A DNA stretch of 64,000 nucleotides from the NCBI GenBank assembly GCA_905182425.1, contig CAJJBP010000011.1, positions 62,001 to 126,000 on the forward strand, written 5' to 3'. Of this stretch, positions 20,209 to 29,291 are shown piece after piece; the stretch's first letter is position 1, and each line of letters starts with the position of its first letter. The notes under the pieces were generated by a model. That model ran no database searches, was not told the DNA's origin, and saw only the letters and a list, made by a program, of their open reading frames with translations. The stretch is from an uncultured Planktomarina sp. (lineage in GTDB: Bacteria; Pseudomonadota; Alphaproteobacteria; Rhodobacterales; Rhodobacteraceae). The translations under genes were made by a program, and so were the position numbers.

Positions 20209-21087
20209 ATGGCCGAAACTATAAACAAAAATATTCGCTGCCTAAGGGCACCAAATCCATCACCAATGACACTCAATGGTACAAACACTTACCTTTTGGG
20301 ACAAAAGGAAATTGCCATAATTGATCCTGGACCGCTTAATATGGCGCATTTAGAAGCTATTTTTCGGGCCGTGGGGACAACTTCGTTCATTACCAAAATT
20401 CTTATCACTCACTCTCATTTAGATCACTCTCCTTTGGCACGCCTGTTGAGTGAAAAGACGAGCGCCCCTATTTTTGCGTTTGGGGATAGCTTTTCTGGAC
20501 GCAGCGCAACTATGGTCCAATTGGCTCAAAATGGTAGTGTTGGGGGCGGTGAGGGCGTCGATCTTGAGTTTCAACCAGATGTCTGTCTAAAAGATGGCGG
20601 TATAATTTTGCATGAAGGCGAAACCATTACTGCTGTCTGGACACCGGGACATTTTGGAAATCATTTAGCATTTGGAACCGGAGAAACTCTGTTTTCTGGA
20701 GATCACATTATGGGATGGGCAAGTTCAATGGTCTCCCCCCCCGATGGAGATCTAAAGGCATTTAGGCAGTCATGTCAAAAATTGCTGGGGCGCCCAGAGG
20801 TCTTTTACTTACCTGGCCATGGTGACCCCATTTTTGATGGCCATGACCGCGTACGATGGCTTCTGACACATCGAAAAAAAAGAGAAAATCAAATAATAAA
20901 TAGCTTACGAAAAAAAACTGGTAGTGCCGCTGATATCGCTGAACGTATTTATACCGATGTTGACCAAGCGTTAGTACCCGCTGCAACCCGCAATGTAATA
21001 GCACATTTAATTGATTTAACGGAAAGAAAAATTATCATGCCTGCAGGCCAGGTCGAGCTATCTACAAAATATTCTTTGGTCCTGTGA
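20209..21087 (+). CDS. MBL-fold metallo-hydrolase (LACTB2-like)
   Basis: A cytosolic metallo-beta-lactamase-fold hydrolase of about 292 residues. The metal motif is ITHSHLDHSP, with further ligands in WTPGHFGNHLAF, FSGDHIMGW and LPGHGDPI, and a C-terminal winged-helix-like region AERIYTDVD. Sequence type and length fit the LACTB2/RNase-like group annotated as MBL hydrolases in this order; the substrate is unknown. The start MAETINKNIRCLRAP is chosen over an ATG 72 bases upstream because GGAG and AAGGA stand before it and it fits the fold. Confidence 0.84.
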   Translation: MAETINKNIRCLRAPNPSPMTLNGTNTYLLGQKEIAIIDPGPLNMAHLEAIFRAVGTTSFITKILITHSHLDHSPLARLLSEKTSAPIFAFGDSFSGRSATMVQLAQNGSVGGGEGVDLEFQPDVCLKDGGIILHEGETITAVWTPGHFGNHLAFGTGETLFSGDHIMGWASSMVSPPDGDLKAFRQSCQKLLGRPEVFYLPGHGDPIFDGHDRVRWLLTHRKKRENQIINSLRKKTGSAADIAERIYTDVDQALVPAATRNVIAHLIDLTERKIIMPAGQVELSTKYSLVL

Positions 21088-21150
21088 AAAAAATTAAATT
21101 TTTTAGCACTAGACCTCACAAAAACATAGCACTATATCGGCGCCTAGTGG

Positions 21151-21225
21151 TCCGGCGTAGCTCAGCGGTAGAGCAGTTGACTGTTAATCAATTGGTCGTA
21201 GGTTCGATCCCTACCGCCGGAGCCA
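21151..21225 (+). tRNA. tRNA-Asn (GTT)
   Basis: A 75-base cloverleaf with CCA: acceptor TCCGGCG/CGCCGGA, D-arm GCTCAGCGGTAGAGC, anticodon loop CTGTTAATC with GTT, T-arm GTAGGTTCGATCCCTAC, discriminator G. Its 3' 44 bases recur at 22871, marking it as an integration target. Confidence 0.96.
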
Positions 21226-21226
21226 T
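21183..21226 (+). repeat. attachment-site-like direct repeat, copy 1 (3' half of tRNA-Asn)
   Basis: Identical over 44 bases, from the GTT anticodon to the base after CCA, with 22871-22914. A copy of a tRNA 3' half flanking a short segment is the usual footprint of a tyrosine-integrase element that restores the tRNA on insertion. Confidence 0.8.
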
Positions 21227-21431
21227 ATTAACAAAATCAATGACTTATGAAACGTAGTTTCATTTTAAAATAGGCCCTTTTAGGTGATTCTTTGTTTGGT
21301 TTTTGTTTGGTTTTTTTTTGGTAATAGGAATCGTAGCTATATAAAATTTGATCTGCTAATTTATAAAAGTTACTACGTTAGTGGAATTTTCCAGATTGTG
21401 ACAGGTAACATGTAACTGTTTTACCTTGCCA

Positions 21432-21867
21432 ACAATACGTTTTCTTCTTGCCGCCATGCTATGGATTGTATGGCTTGGCCTCAAGTAGTGGCGTTAGGGT
21501 TGGTCAATTCCATTTTAGTAGATCTTTGTTCTCTATTTTGATGATGGTAATTATTGGCCGAATTTTTGGTCTTTCTCTTGTACCTTGCGCATGGGAGCCG
21601 ATCCTGGTGCGAACAGTTTCGATGGTCGCGTCAACGCTGCTATACTTTGGCGTAATGCGGATGATACCAATCTCTGAAGCAGGTGCTGGCCTTTTTACAT
21701 CACCCATTTTTGTTTTAATCCATCTTTTATTGATATTGATCTTAAAATATTTTTATAAACAGGCGGAGAAGACACTTGGCTTGAATATTGCTTCAGCTTT
21801 TATATTTTGGAGTTTAGCATTTTGGCACAAAAACCATTTGATATTGATTGGGGATTTTTTTCCTTGA
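21432..21867 (+). pseudogene. Fragment of an EamA/DMT-type permease
   Basis: A hydrophobic 139-residue frame resembles the N-terminal half of an EamA (drug/metabolite transporter) protein: a helix with HFSRSLFSILMMVII, then LVRTVSMVASTLLYFGVMRMIPISEAGAGLFTSPIFV, similar to the family stretch in which a helix is followed by LP-AEA and a further helix. Full proteins are about 300 residues with ten helices. A preceding short frame (AAMLWIVWLGLK then stop) may be the displaced start. It lies inside the tRNA-bounded segment. Confidence 0.5.
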
Positions 21868-21870
21868 TAG

Positions 21871-22567
21871 AGTTTATTTTATCTAGTTCCAGATCAAATC
21901 GGGTCTCAATACAAGACAGCATTAGATATTGGTAGCGGTGCCGGTATACAAACAGAAATATCTGAGGTCCGTCGGATTAAAAGTATTTCAATTAGATAAA
22001 TATTCTGACAGAGCAGAATACAAAGTAGGATTTATTTCACATAATTTTGATCAAAAATTTGATATTGTTTCTTGTTCTCATGTAATTGACCATCAAAGAA
22101 ACGTTGGGAATTTTCTAGATAAAATTTTTGATGTGATGAGTGATGACGGTCTTTTATTGATTTCTGCACCCAAACATCCAGCGGAATCGCTTATCAATGG
22201 TCATTTGAACTGCTTTTATTCCACCTATTTCATTCAACAGCTTATCCATGCTGGTTTCGATTTAAAAAACGGGAAATACCTATCATGTCTGCACGCTGAA
22301 AATGCAGCAATTGTTTCAAAAGCCAAGAATTTTGAATTAAGCGAAAGAGAAGAATCTGGGTACATCTGGACCGAAAAGCACCAAGAAAGAAGCTGTATAA
22401 AACTAATAAATCAAACTATTGAAAAAAATATTGCCTGGTTCCACAATTGTACTGCACTTTACTCAAGTGATACACAGCTGAAGTTTGATGTACATTTTCC
22501 TGAAAATTATAAAAGTAAAGCAATAGATATTAGTTCTAAAAGATTTGGTTTTAAAATAACAATTTAA
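21871..22567 (+). pseudogene. Broken class I SAM-dependent methyltransferase
   Basis: The SAM-binding motif TALDIGSGAGIQTE is encoded at about 21916-21957 in one frame, and the rest (YLRSVGLKVFQLDKYS, FDIVSCSHVIDH, DDGLLLISAPKHP) continues in another after about 21958. A one-base change at a run of A would join them. No start codon precedes motif I before an in-frame stop at 21868. The remainder runs to 22567 as a 212-codon frame. The substrate is unknown. It and the EamA fragment are the only contents of the tRNA-bounded segment. Confidence 0.6.
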
Positions 22568-23307
22568 ACATGGAATTAATCATAAATTAAAATAAAAAAT
22601 GGAAGTTCATCAGGCTTTATATTTGTCTCTTAAACTTTAATGGCTTTTATTACCTTAGATTGCTCCGATAAAGTCATTCTCAAGTCCTTAGCTATAATTG
22701 CCCCTTGGCAGGGACAGCATCAGCTCATCGACGGATTCTAAATTGTTAATGTTGATGCTAGCAGGTAGTTAACGTGTGGTTTTGTTTTTCTATTTAACAG
22801 TCAAAAACATAATAATACCATTTTGAGCGCAAAGTGTAACTTCTAGCTCATTGTTTTATATATAATTTACGTTAATCAATTGGTCGTAGGTTCGATCCCT
22901 ACCGCCGGAGCCATTTTTATCAAAGCCTTAGCGATATTGGCAAAAATAGCTGGCAGGGCTTGTCACCGGATTTGTCACTTTGCTGACAAAAATAGTTTTG
23001 ATGAAAAAATGTTTCGACTCATTCAATTTGAAATCAAAAATCAACGCTGATTTATAAAACCCTACTCTACAAAAGCTCAACGTCATCTTTGCAGTTATAA
23101 AAAGCCAATCCTTGCCTCAAACGCTTTCTGCAGCTCATTTTTGCCACGCTGCACTTTTACATACCCTGTTTTGTCGGAACAATTTCTATGGCCCCTACCT
23201 CTCTAAGGCTAGTGTTGCGCTGAACGCATGTCGGCAATTCGGTATTGTATGATGAATCCAAGGTTTTAACAGACTATTTCAATAGTTGTAAAAGCAAGGA
23301 GATAAAA
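22568..23307. other. Gene-poor region containing the tRNA-Asn repeat copy
   Basis: Besides the repeat at 22871-22914 there is no convincing gene. A leftward frame of about 36 codons around 23070-23180 (ending KAFEARIGFL) looks protein-like but has no start and is not recognised. Confidence 0.4.
22871..22914 (+). repeat. attachment-site-like direct repeat, copy 2
   Basis: A 44-base exact copy of the 3' half of tRNA-Asn; the 5' half is missing, so it is not a tRNA gene. With copy 1 it bounds a segment of about 1.7 kb. No integrase gene is seen between or beside the repeats. Confidence 0.8.
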
Positions 23308-23526
23308 ATGCTTAAACAACTATTAAGATCACTGGTAATTGCCCGTCAGGCATCTGCTTGCAGACAATCAATGCAATACCTCACAAATAGCCAGCTCAAC
23401 GATATTGGTTTCAGCCGTGATAATTTTGTAGAAGGTATTCAGGCTAGAATTTCTGCTGAATTAGATGCCACCGAAGCTCAAAAAGCTTATGCACCAGTAA
23501 ATCCCAACTTGTTAGGCGCCGTTTAA
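23308..23526 (+). CDS. DUF1127 small basic protein, copy A
   Basis: A 72-residue protein beginning MLKQLLRSLVIARQAS with the DUF1127 (YjiS-like) pattern YLTNSQLNDIGFSRDNF. Small arginine-rich DUF1127 proteins in alphaproteobacteria have been linked to RNA binding and to phosphate and C1 metabolism. AAGGAG 9 bases upstream fixes this start. A 7-bp GC hairpin (TAGGCGC/GCGCCTA, 23513-23536) covers the stop codon. It is paralogous to the protein at 30960-31181. Confidence 0.84.
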   Translation: MLKQLLRSLVIARQASACRQSMQYLTNSQLNDIGFSRDNFVEGIQARISAELDATEAQKAYAPVNPNLLGAV

Positions 23527-23555
23527 TAAGCGCCTAGCAATATGATATCTAGAGA

Positions 23556-23768
23556 CTATGGATTTTTGCTAAAATCCAACATAACCTCGCCTGCCGTCGT
23601 TGCCAGAGCTTTGGTATCCATTATCTCCATCACTAAGGCTCTCAAACCATTGATAGCTGCATGCTTAGTTGCTGCATCGGACCAAAAAATCATAGTTCTG
23701 CCGGTGTTTTCATCAGTTACTTTAACGTTAAAACTGATTGCATCAGCGGCAATTTCATCGTCAGTCAT
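23556..23768 (-). CDS. Hypothetical protein
   Basis: A 70-codon frame starting MTDDEIAADAISFNV and ending GEVMLDFSKNP. It has the look of a small alpha/beta protein (FNVKVTDENTGRTMIFWSD, then a helix). No family recognised. No clear ribosome binding site; a TTG 27 bases upstream is the alternative start. It lies convergent to DUF1127 copy A and divergent from htpX. Confidence 0.4.
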   Translation of the reverse strand: MTDDEIAADAISFNVKVTDENTGRTMIFWSDAATKHAAINGLRALVMEIMDTKALATTAGEVMLDFSKNP

Positions 23769-23863
23769 ATCATTAGCAGAATCACTAAAAATCAAGCTCG
23801 GTCATTGAATACACGGGACAAACTCATATCTGGCTATCAGGTTACTGAAACGAAGGCTCTTTT

Positions 23864-24766
23864 ATGATTAAGACTGCTCTGCTTATGGCTGCAATGACTG
23901 CCCTGTTCGGTTTCGCAGGTACAATGTTGGCTGGCTTTGAAGGTCTTCTAATAGCTATACTCTTAGCCATAGTAATGAATTTGTTCACTTGGTATAATTC
24001 GGACAAGATGGTTCTTAGGATGTATGGAGCTAAAGAGGTTCCTCAAAGTCATCCCCTTTACAAGATGGTAGCCAATTTATCGCTAAATGCGCAACTACCG
24101 ATGCCAAAAGTCTATGAGATACAAAGTGACCAACCCAATGCTTTTGCAACGGGCCGTAATCCTGAAAATGCTGCGGTTGCTGCGACTACAGGGCTTTTGA
24201 AGAGACTGGGCCAGAATGAAATTGCAGCAGTAATGGCGCACGAGTTAGCTCATATTAAAAATAGAGACACCACTATAATGGTTGTTGCAGCTACCTTTGC
24301 CGGTGCCATCTCTATGCTTGCAAACTTTGCAATGTTCTTTGGTAGGCGGAGAAACAATAATATGGGCTTCATTGGTTTAATAGCGATGATGATATTAGCA
24401 CCACTTGCCGCCTCACTTATACAAATGGCCATAAGCCGTAGTCGAGAATACATAGCTGATAGAGTTGGTGCAGAGATTTGTGGTAACCCATTATGGCTAT
24501 CGTCCGCTCTCAAATCCATTCAGGGCTTTGCTTCTAAAATTGATAATCACAAGGCCGAAAGAAATCCCTCCACAGCACATATGTTTATCATTAACCCTCT
24601 CCATGCGCATGCGCATGACAAGCTATTCTCAACGCACCCAAGCACAGCAAACCGAGTTACAGCTTTAGAAGCTATGGCTGGCAAAGTGAAACCGACCCAA
24701 TCCCCCCACAAGTCATCTATCCCAAAGGCCGGCCGTAAGAGCCACTTAAAGAAACCTTGGGGTTAA
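23864..24766 (+). CDS. htpX: Membrane zinc protease HtpX
   Basis: M48 metalloprotease of the inner membrane that helps clear damaged membrane proteins. Two N-terminal helices (residues 4-38), the zinc site [12 protein letters not shown] (HExxH), two more helices after it and the third ligand Glu in [13 protein letters not shown]. Length 300 is standard. GAAGG stands before the ATG. It is isolated from other stress genes here. Confidence 0.95.
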   Translation: MIKTALLMAAMTALFGFAGTMLAGFEGLLIAILLAIVMNLFTWYNSDKMVLRMYGAKEVPQSHPLYKMVANLSLNAQLPMPKVYEIQSDQPNAFATGRNPENAAVAATTGLLKRLGQNEIAAVMAHELAHIKNRDTTIMVVAATFAGAISMLANFAMFFGRRRNNNMGFIGLIAMMILAPLAASLIQMAISRSREYIADRVGAEICGNPLWLSSALKSIQGFASKIDNHKAERNPSTAHMFIINPLHAHAHDKLFSTHPSTANRVTALEAMAGKVKPTQSPHKSSIPKAGRKSHLKKPWG

Positions 24767-25312
24767 TTTTTACAGTATTATAACGAACAAATGTTGGGTC
24801 AGAGGTATTTTCCCGAGAAAGCAAGGATATTAGGCTTTGGGCGTGTTAGCATTGAAGCAGACCCAGACAGGTTGTGTACTAATGCAGCAAAAGAAACTGA
24901 TGTTCTGTTTTGGGCTAATGCTCGCTCTCCACACAAAATCATTTAATTTAAGTGCATATGAATGTTTATGGAAAATGCTAATATTTATGGCAAATATTTC
25001 GAACAAATCTCAGAGGAAAAGCGGGTTCAAAATTGCTTGCAGTAAATGCAGTATATGCAGTACATGCAGTACATGCTAACCCAATAAATAGATATAGAAA
25101 TATCTCTTATGGTTAAAAAACCCTGCACATACTGCAGCGGTCAACCTAGGCGCTCCGCAGCCACTGCAACTTGGATACTCACGAAGACCATGCCTTGGGG
25201 TGTCTTACGCTTGCGGTTTTTAACGGTTTGAGCTTATTACAATGCTATGAGGCCGCTAAGGACTTTTACCCCTATTTCATTACTAGAACAAATACAGATT
25301 AGGAAACCCAGA
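24767..25312. other. Sparse region with a 9-bp tandem repeat and a weak small frame
   Basis: A frame from ATG 24791 to TAA 24946 encodes 51 residues (MLGQRYFPEKARILGFGR and so on) with even composition but no recognised family, possibly a remnant. A second frame, 24837-25079, ends in repeated C-x-x-C purely because of the 9-bp tandem repeat and is not believed. Confidence 0.3.
25041..25076. repeat. Four tandem copies of a 9-bp unit
   Basis: Units AGTAAATGC, AGTATATGC, AGTACATGC, AGTACATGC follow each other without gaps. This is a short variable-number type repeat in non-coding DNA. Confidence 0.9.
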
Positions 25313-25808
25313 ATGGCAGATGCTGCAAGCGAGCTAAAGTACATCCCATTTGAGTCCTTTGAAGTTGGGCAGAAACAGAACTTTGGGGCATATGAAGTCA
25401 CTGAAGAGGAAATTATAGAGTTTGCGACTAAGTACGATGCTCAGTTCTTTCATCTAGACCATGAGGCCGCCAAAGACTCTTTGTTTGGTGGGCTATGCGC
25501 TAGTGGTTGGCATACCTGTGCCATGACGATGTCAATGATGGTCGATAATATGGATTTACATGGTAGGTCTCTTGGTTCACCGGGAATTGATAGTCTTAGG
25601 TGGCTTCGTCCAGTCTACCCCGGAGATGTGCTGTCTGTAGCAGATGGAGGTTTTGGATACGGTTCCTTCAAAGAGCCGTCCAAACATAGGCGTAGTGACT
25701 AACAAGGTCTCAGTAAGCAATCACAAAGGTGTTGTTGTGATGGAGTTTACCAGCAAGGGGATATTTAGAAGAGGCGAAGCTGGATTAGGATCTGGCAGGC
25801 TAAAATGA
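25313..25808 (+). CDS. MaoC-like hydratase / acyl dehydratase (frameshift)
   Basis: A single hot-dog domain of the MaoC family, which hydrates 2-enoyl-CoA or related thioesters. It starts MADAASELKYIPFESFEVGQ, with the catalytic region YDAQFFHLDHEAA (Asp and His), FGGLCASGWHT and LRWLRPVYPGDVLSV. After about 25649 the frame shifts: VLDTVPSKSRPNIGVVTNKVSV and the normal C-terminal strand are encoded one base off, up to TGA at 25806. Removing one G rejoins about 164 residues. The stop overlaps the next gene's ATG (ATGA), so the two are coupled. Confidence 0.8.
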
Positions 25809-26221
25809 AACTAGAATTCCACCATATAAACTTCGTTACTGAGGACGTTGATCGTCTGCACCACTTCTATACGGACACTCTTGGTCTCTCTGATATTCCA
25901 ATCAGTGCTTTTCCAAGACCTAAGGAAACCGAAGACACCGGCTACAGCGGTAAGATTAGGTTTGCAACGGATGGGCAGATGCAGATGCACTTGGCTGAGA
26001 AAAACCTAGATGTCGGCTTCAAACATGGTCAAGCTATTAACCCTGTAGAGCGAGGGCATACCGCATTTAGGACTGACGACATAGCAGCCTTAATGGAAAT
26101 ATTAGACACAAAAGGTATTCCATATTCGGACTACGGTACTGCATTTGCAAAAGAATGGCATCAAGTGTTCTTCCATGATCCTGAGGGAAACATCATCGAA
26201 GTACACCAGCAAGTCTCGTGA
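25805..26221 (+). CDS. VOC-family (glyoxalase/dioxygenase fold) protein
   Basis: A 138-residue vicinal-oxygen-chelate protein with two beta-alpha-beta-beta-beta modules. Likely metal ligands are His in EFHHINFVTEDV, His in RGHTAFRT and Glu in NIIEVHQ. GKIRFATDGQMQMHLAE and VFFHDPEGN are typical. The ATG overlaps the MaoC stop, suggesting a shared pathway. The substrate is unknown. Confidence 0.85.
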   Translation: MKLEFHHINFVTEDVDRLHHFYTDTLGLSDIPISAFPRPKETEDTGYSGKIRFATDGQMQMHLAEKNLDVGFKHGQAINPVERGHTAFRTDDIAALMEILDTKGIPYSDYGTAFAKEWHQVFFHDPEGNIIEVHQQVS

Positions 26222-26411
26222 TGCCTGACTACTTCCAGACCTGTTATCTCGAGCAAGCAAGGTTACTAAGCTTGATTGGAAACTACTTAGTTTGAATGGA
26301 TTACGTACGGCTTGATAAATAAAGCTACTTTTGGAAAAGTTAGCAAGCGACATTATAATATCGAAACTCTAGTATCGCGAATTATGATGAGACCGGACCC
26401 GAAGTGTGAAC

Positions 26412-26990
26412 ATGGTACAAATCAAATTTTTTTAAAAACTTATTAGTGCAACAATTACTATTGCCGTACTCCTAACGAGCTACGCAATGGCATATGAAGA
26501 ACCCAACTATAGACATATCAAAACTACAGATGCTTATCAAATAAGACAGTATGAGGACCGGCTCGCTGTGCAAACTACGCAGTCCACGGGCCAAATTGGT
26601 GCGTTTAGATAGCTATTCGACTATATCTCAGGCTCTAATGAAAGTTCATCAAAGATTACAATGACTGTTCCTGTCTTACAGTCAAATAGCGATAGTAAAT
26701 CATCGATGGTTTTCTTCTTGCCTAAAAGTTTCTCCAAGCAATCCGCCTCAACTCCAGGAACGGACAATGTATAATTGATTACCGTTAAAGAAGGTTTTTA
26801 TGCGGTTATCAAATATTCGGGGCTCTCCACTAATCAAAACTATAACAAACACTCTGCCATCCTCAAAGAAGCCTTAATAATAGACAATATCATCACGATA
26901 GGAGACCCAATGATGGCCACCTATAACGGCACGTTCACCCTAACATTTGTGAGACGGAACGAGGCTACGTATCGAGTAGACTGGAAATGA
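26412..26990 (+). pseudogene. SOUL heme-binding family protein with three in-frame stops
   Basis: Read straight through from ATG 26412 to TGA 26988, one frame gives a signal-peptide-like start (KLISATITIAVLLTSYAMA) and a SOUL/HBP domain: YQIRQYEDRLAVQTT, AFR-stop-LFDYISG, KITMTVPV, SSMVFFLPKSF, GFYAVIKYSG, ATYNGTFTL and RRNEATYRVDW. The stops are TAA 26433, TAG 26610 and TAA 26772; no frameshift is needed. Length, about 192 codons, is normal. SOUL proteins bind heme or tetrapyrroles, here probably in the periplasm. A gene lost by point nonsense changes is the simplest reading. Confidence 0.8.
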
Positions 26991-27628
26991 GGTGGCACAT
27001 CAGTAACAGTTTTCGCCTACCTTTACTAAATATAGGTACACAAAATAGGCACATATTCGGTATACAAATTCACAAAAGCCCTGCCCTTATGTATTGTTAT
27101 TAAACAATACATATTACATAAGCGATCCCTATCAACGGATCTATTTGATTGATAATCAGTTACTTAAAATTAATAGTTAACTCAATTATGTGCTGCATAT
27201 TTGGAAAATACACCGTGCTTTATGTGTATTTTTAAGTGGTGTGATTAGCAATATTTAAACTTCGATTAGTTCTGCTTCCTTTAGCCCAAAAAAAGGCTGG
27301 CCTAAGATAGCTGGCCGCCTAGTAGAGTATGAAATTGTTAGGTTAACAATTATGCTTCCGAACGGAAGTGCGTCGTTTATTGTAAATCGTAAATAACCTT
27401 ACTACGATTTTCTTTTTAAAAGCCGTCGAATCCAAATTAGCGGCAAGAGCAACAAAAACCATGCAAAATAAATGCAGCTTAACCCAAATTTAAAAAATAA
27501 TCCCCTGAACGAGTTTTCATAACATCGAATTTTTCACCGCCGTGCACTTGAACCTGTCTAGACAACATCGCCAACTATTTTTATGTGGTTTTCTCATATG
27601 GTTTTGGTTTGTATAAAATTACAGAGTG
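26991..27628. other. Intergenic region with a 10-bp palindromic hairpin
   Basis: No gene seen in about 640 bases. At 27089-27112 the arms ATGTATTGTT/AACAATACAT pair perfectly around ATTA; lacking a T-run, it looks more like an operator or cruciform than a terminator. A second imperfect palindrome (AATTGTTA GGT TAACAATT) lies near 27333-27351. Confidence 0.5.
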
Positions 27629-28750
27629 TTATTTGGATATTGAGAAGGCCGGTTGATCATTTGTATGACAGTGTACTCCACCTCCAGCTGCCCAAGAGCC
27701 TAACATCTGAATTAGATAAACATCGCGGTTAGGAAAATAGCTTTCTATACGTGATTTTGCTGAAAAATCTGTGTCCAGATTGCCAAAACTAGGTACGATT
27801 ACAAATCCGTTTCCAACTAGCCAGTTCATATAATTAGTATCAAACATTTTACCATTATGTCTTACAAAACCCTCAATAGGTTCTCTTATTACATTAAATC
27901 CTGCTTCCCCTATTATTTTTGCGGCACCATCATAAAGCTCTGCATCTTTACTATCGGGTCGACATAATGATTGAGTTGTACATTGAACGACCACTACGGT
28001 CCTTTGCCCAATAAACCGGGCAATACCGTCAATGTGTCCTTTAGTAAGGTCTCCATCTGGAATGCCCTCAATAAAAATTACATTTGTTACACCAAAGTAC
28101 TCCTTCAGATCACTTTCTGCCTGCTTTTTATTGTAGTTCAAATTTCTACTGGGATCACCAAGGGTGCTCCAATTTAATATAACTGTGTCGGACCCGTTAA
28201 ACTCTAAGTTACCTCGTTCATGTACAATATCTATTTGATCGACAGGCATATTAAGTATTTCGCCAACTTTGTCTGGGACCGAATTATCCAAATTAAAAGG
28301 TATATTATACCCAAAAGCACCACCCCAAGCATTAAAATTCCAATTTTGAATCCTTAATTCTTTATCATTTATAACATAAATAGGACCATTGTCTCTCATC
28401 CAGGCATTATCATTGGGAACTTCATGCCAATGAATGTTTTTATTTTGTGGATCTGCCTCTATATTTCTTATTGCTTTTTGTGCATCTGAATAAATTTGAT
28501 CTGAATGGTAAAGAATATGAAGTTTTTCGTAGCGAGAAACAATATCAGCTATATTTGCAAAAGTTATTTCATAATCTTTTTCCCAAAAACCAGGCCATTG
28601 CATCCAAATCGCCTCTTGAGGCTCCCATTCAGCTGGAACGCGTTTAGTCGTATAGATAGGTTCGTTTGCTTGACTATTAATACTCATTACTGAAATTAGC
28701 ATTGCTATAAAAATAATCCAAATTTTACTTTTCAATTCATTTTCACACAT
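27629..28750 (-). CDS. Exported agmatine deiminase / peptidylarginine deiminase-like protein
   Basis: Guanidino-group hydrolase of the PAD_porph/AguA family (agmatine to N-carbamoylputrescine, or related substrates). Active-site motifs are DNAWMRDNGPIYV, NLEFNG, KGHIDGIARF and the nucleophilic Cys in GGGVHCHTNDQP. An N-terminal basic stretch followed by IWIIFIAMLISVMSINSQA is a probable signal peptide, so the enzyme is predicted outside the cytosol, unlike classical AguA. At 373 residues it is of normal length. No putrescine genes are adjacent, so the substrate is uncertain. Confidence 0.85.
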   Translation of the reverse strand: MCENELKSKIWIIFIAMLISVMSINSQANEPIYTTKRVPAEWEPQEAIWMQWPGFWEKDYEITFANIADIVSRYEKLHILYHSDQIYSDAQKAIRNIEADPQNKNIHWHEVPNDNAWMRDNGPIYVINDKELRIQNWNFNAWGGAFGYNIPFNLDNSVPDKVGEILNMPVDQIDIVHERGNLEFNGSDTVILNWSTLGDPSRNLNYNKKQAESDLKEYFGVTNVIFIEGIPDGDLTKGHIDGIARFIGQRTVVVVQCTTQSLCRPDSKDAELYDGAAKIIGEAGFNVIREPIEGFVRHNGKMFDTNYMNWLVGNGFVIVPSFGNLDTDFSAKSRIESYFPNRDVYLIQMLGSWAAGGGVHCHTNDQPAFSISK

Positions 28751-28886
28751 TCGTTCAAGCCAAATCTAAAGACAGACAGTTGTTGTCCCAGAAAACCACA
28801 GCATCATTTTGGTTAATCTTTTCAAATTTACTACTTTAAACATCCTTTGGGGCCACTCCTACAAAATCAATGCCTTACAAGACGTT

Positions 28887-29135
28887 TTACTCTTGCGGTG
28901 TGCAGCCATGTTTTTTTAACAAACCCGCTGCGGCCATGCCCTCCCGCTTCCACTTGGAGCCAGTAGAATTTAATTGGAAGCTTTCCTTAGACATTTGCAG
29001 CATTTCTTGGTACTCGAAGCAGCCTAAACTGCCGTCCCTCAGCTTTTGCTTTTTCTCAAGGTATGCTGGAAGGTAGATTGCCAAGATTAAGCCTAAAATT
29101 AAGAATATCACTGCAAAGATTAAAAAATACCTCAT
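28887..29135 (-). CDS. Small single-helix membrane protein with two cysteines, copy A
   Basis: 82 residues: one membrane helix (FLIFAVIFLILGLILAIYL) then a soluble tail with YLEKKQKLRDG, Cys, a second Cys near the C-terminus in KKHGC. GAGGAG before the ATG supports the gene. It shares a pattern with the protein at 38947-39234: P-x-YLE-x-KQ-x-x-RD, Cys plus Tyr, G-x-x-W, then K-x-H-x-C. The tail is probably periplasmic, where the two Cys could form a disulfide. No named family is recognised. Confidence 0.62.
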   Translation of the reverse strand: MRYFLIFAVIFLILGLILAIYLPAYLEKKQKLRDGSLGCFEYQEMLQMSKESFQLNSTGSKWKREGMAAAGLLKKHGCTPQE

Positions 29136-29291
29136 AATAATCTCCTCAATGCTACCGATGCGTAGTATGTAAACACATATAAATGCCTATAAAGCCACTT
29201 TTTTCTAAACCCCCGTTATAATTTATACATTTTCATAACACAGCCTCTCATAACTTTTTATAACGCAAACAACTCAATTATTTTAAGAGGT

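Noticed and set aside
22871-22914. Second tRNA-Asn gene
   Set aside because: Only the 3' half is present; the 5' acceptor strand and D-arm are missing, so it is an attachment-site copy.
25041-25076. Possible CRISPR-like array
   Set aside because: Units are 9 bp and contiguous, without spacers; no cas genes are in the window.
24837-25079. 80-codon frame ending in repeated CxxC, looking metal-binding
   Set aside because: The Cys pattern comes only from the 9-bp tandem repeat, and the rest is not protein-like.
26412-26990. Stop codon reassignment (for example TAA/TAG as Gln) to explain the SOUL gene
   Set aside because: TAA, TAG and TGA all end intact genes in this window at the expected family length, so a global recoding is not possible.
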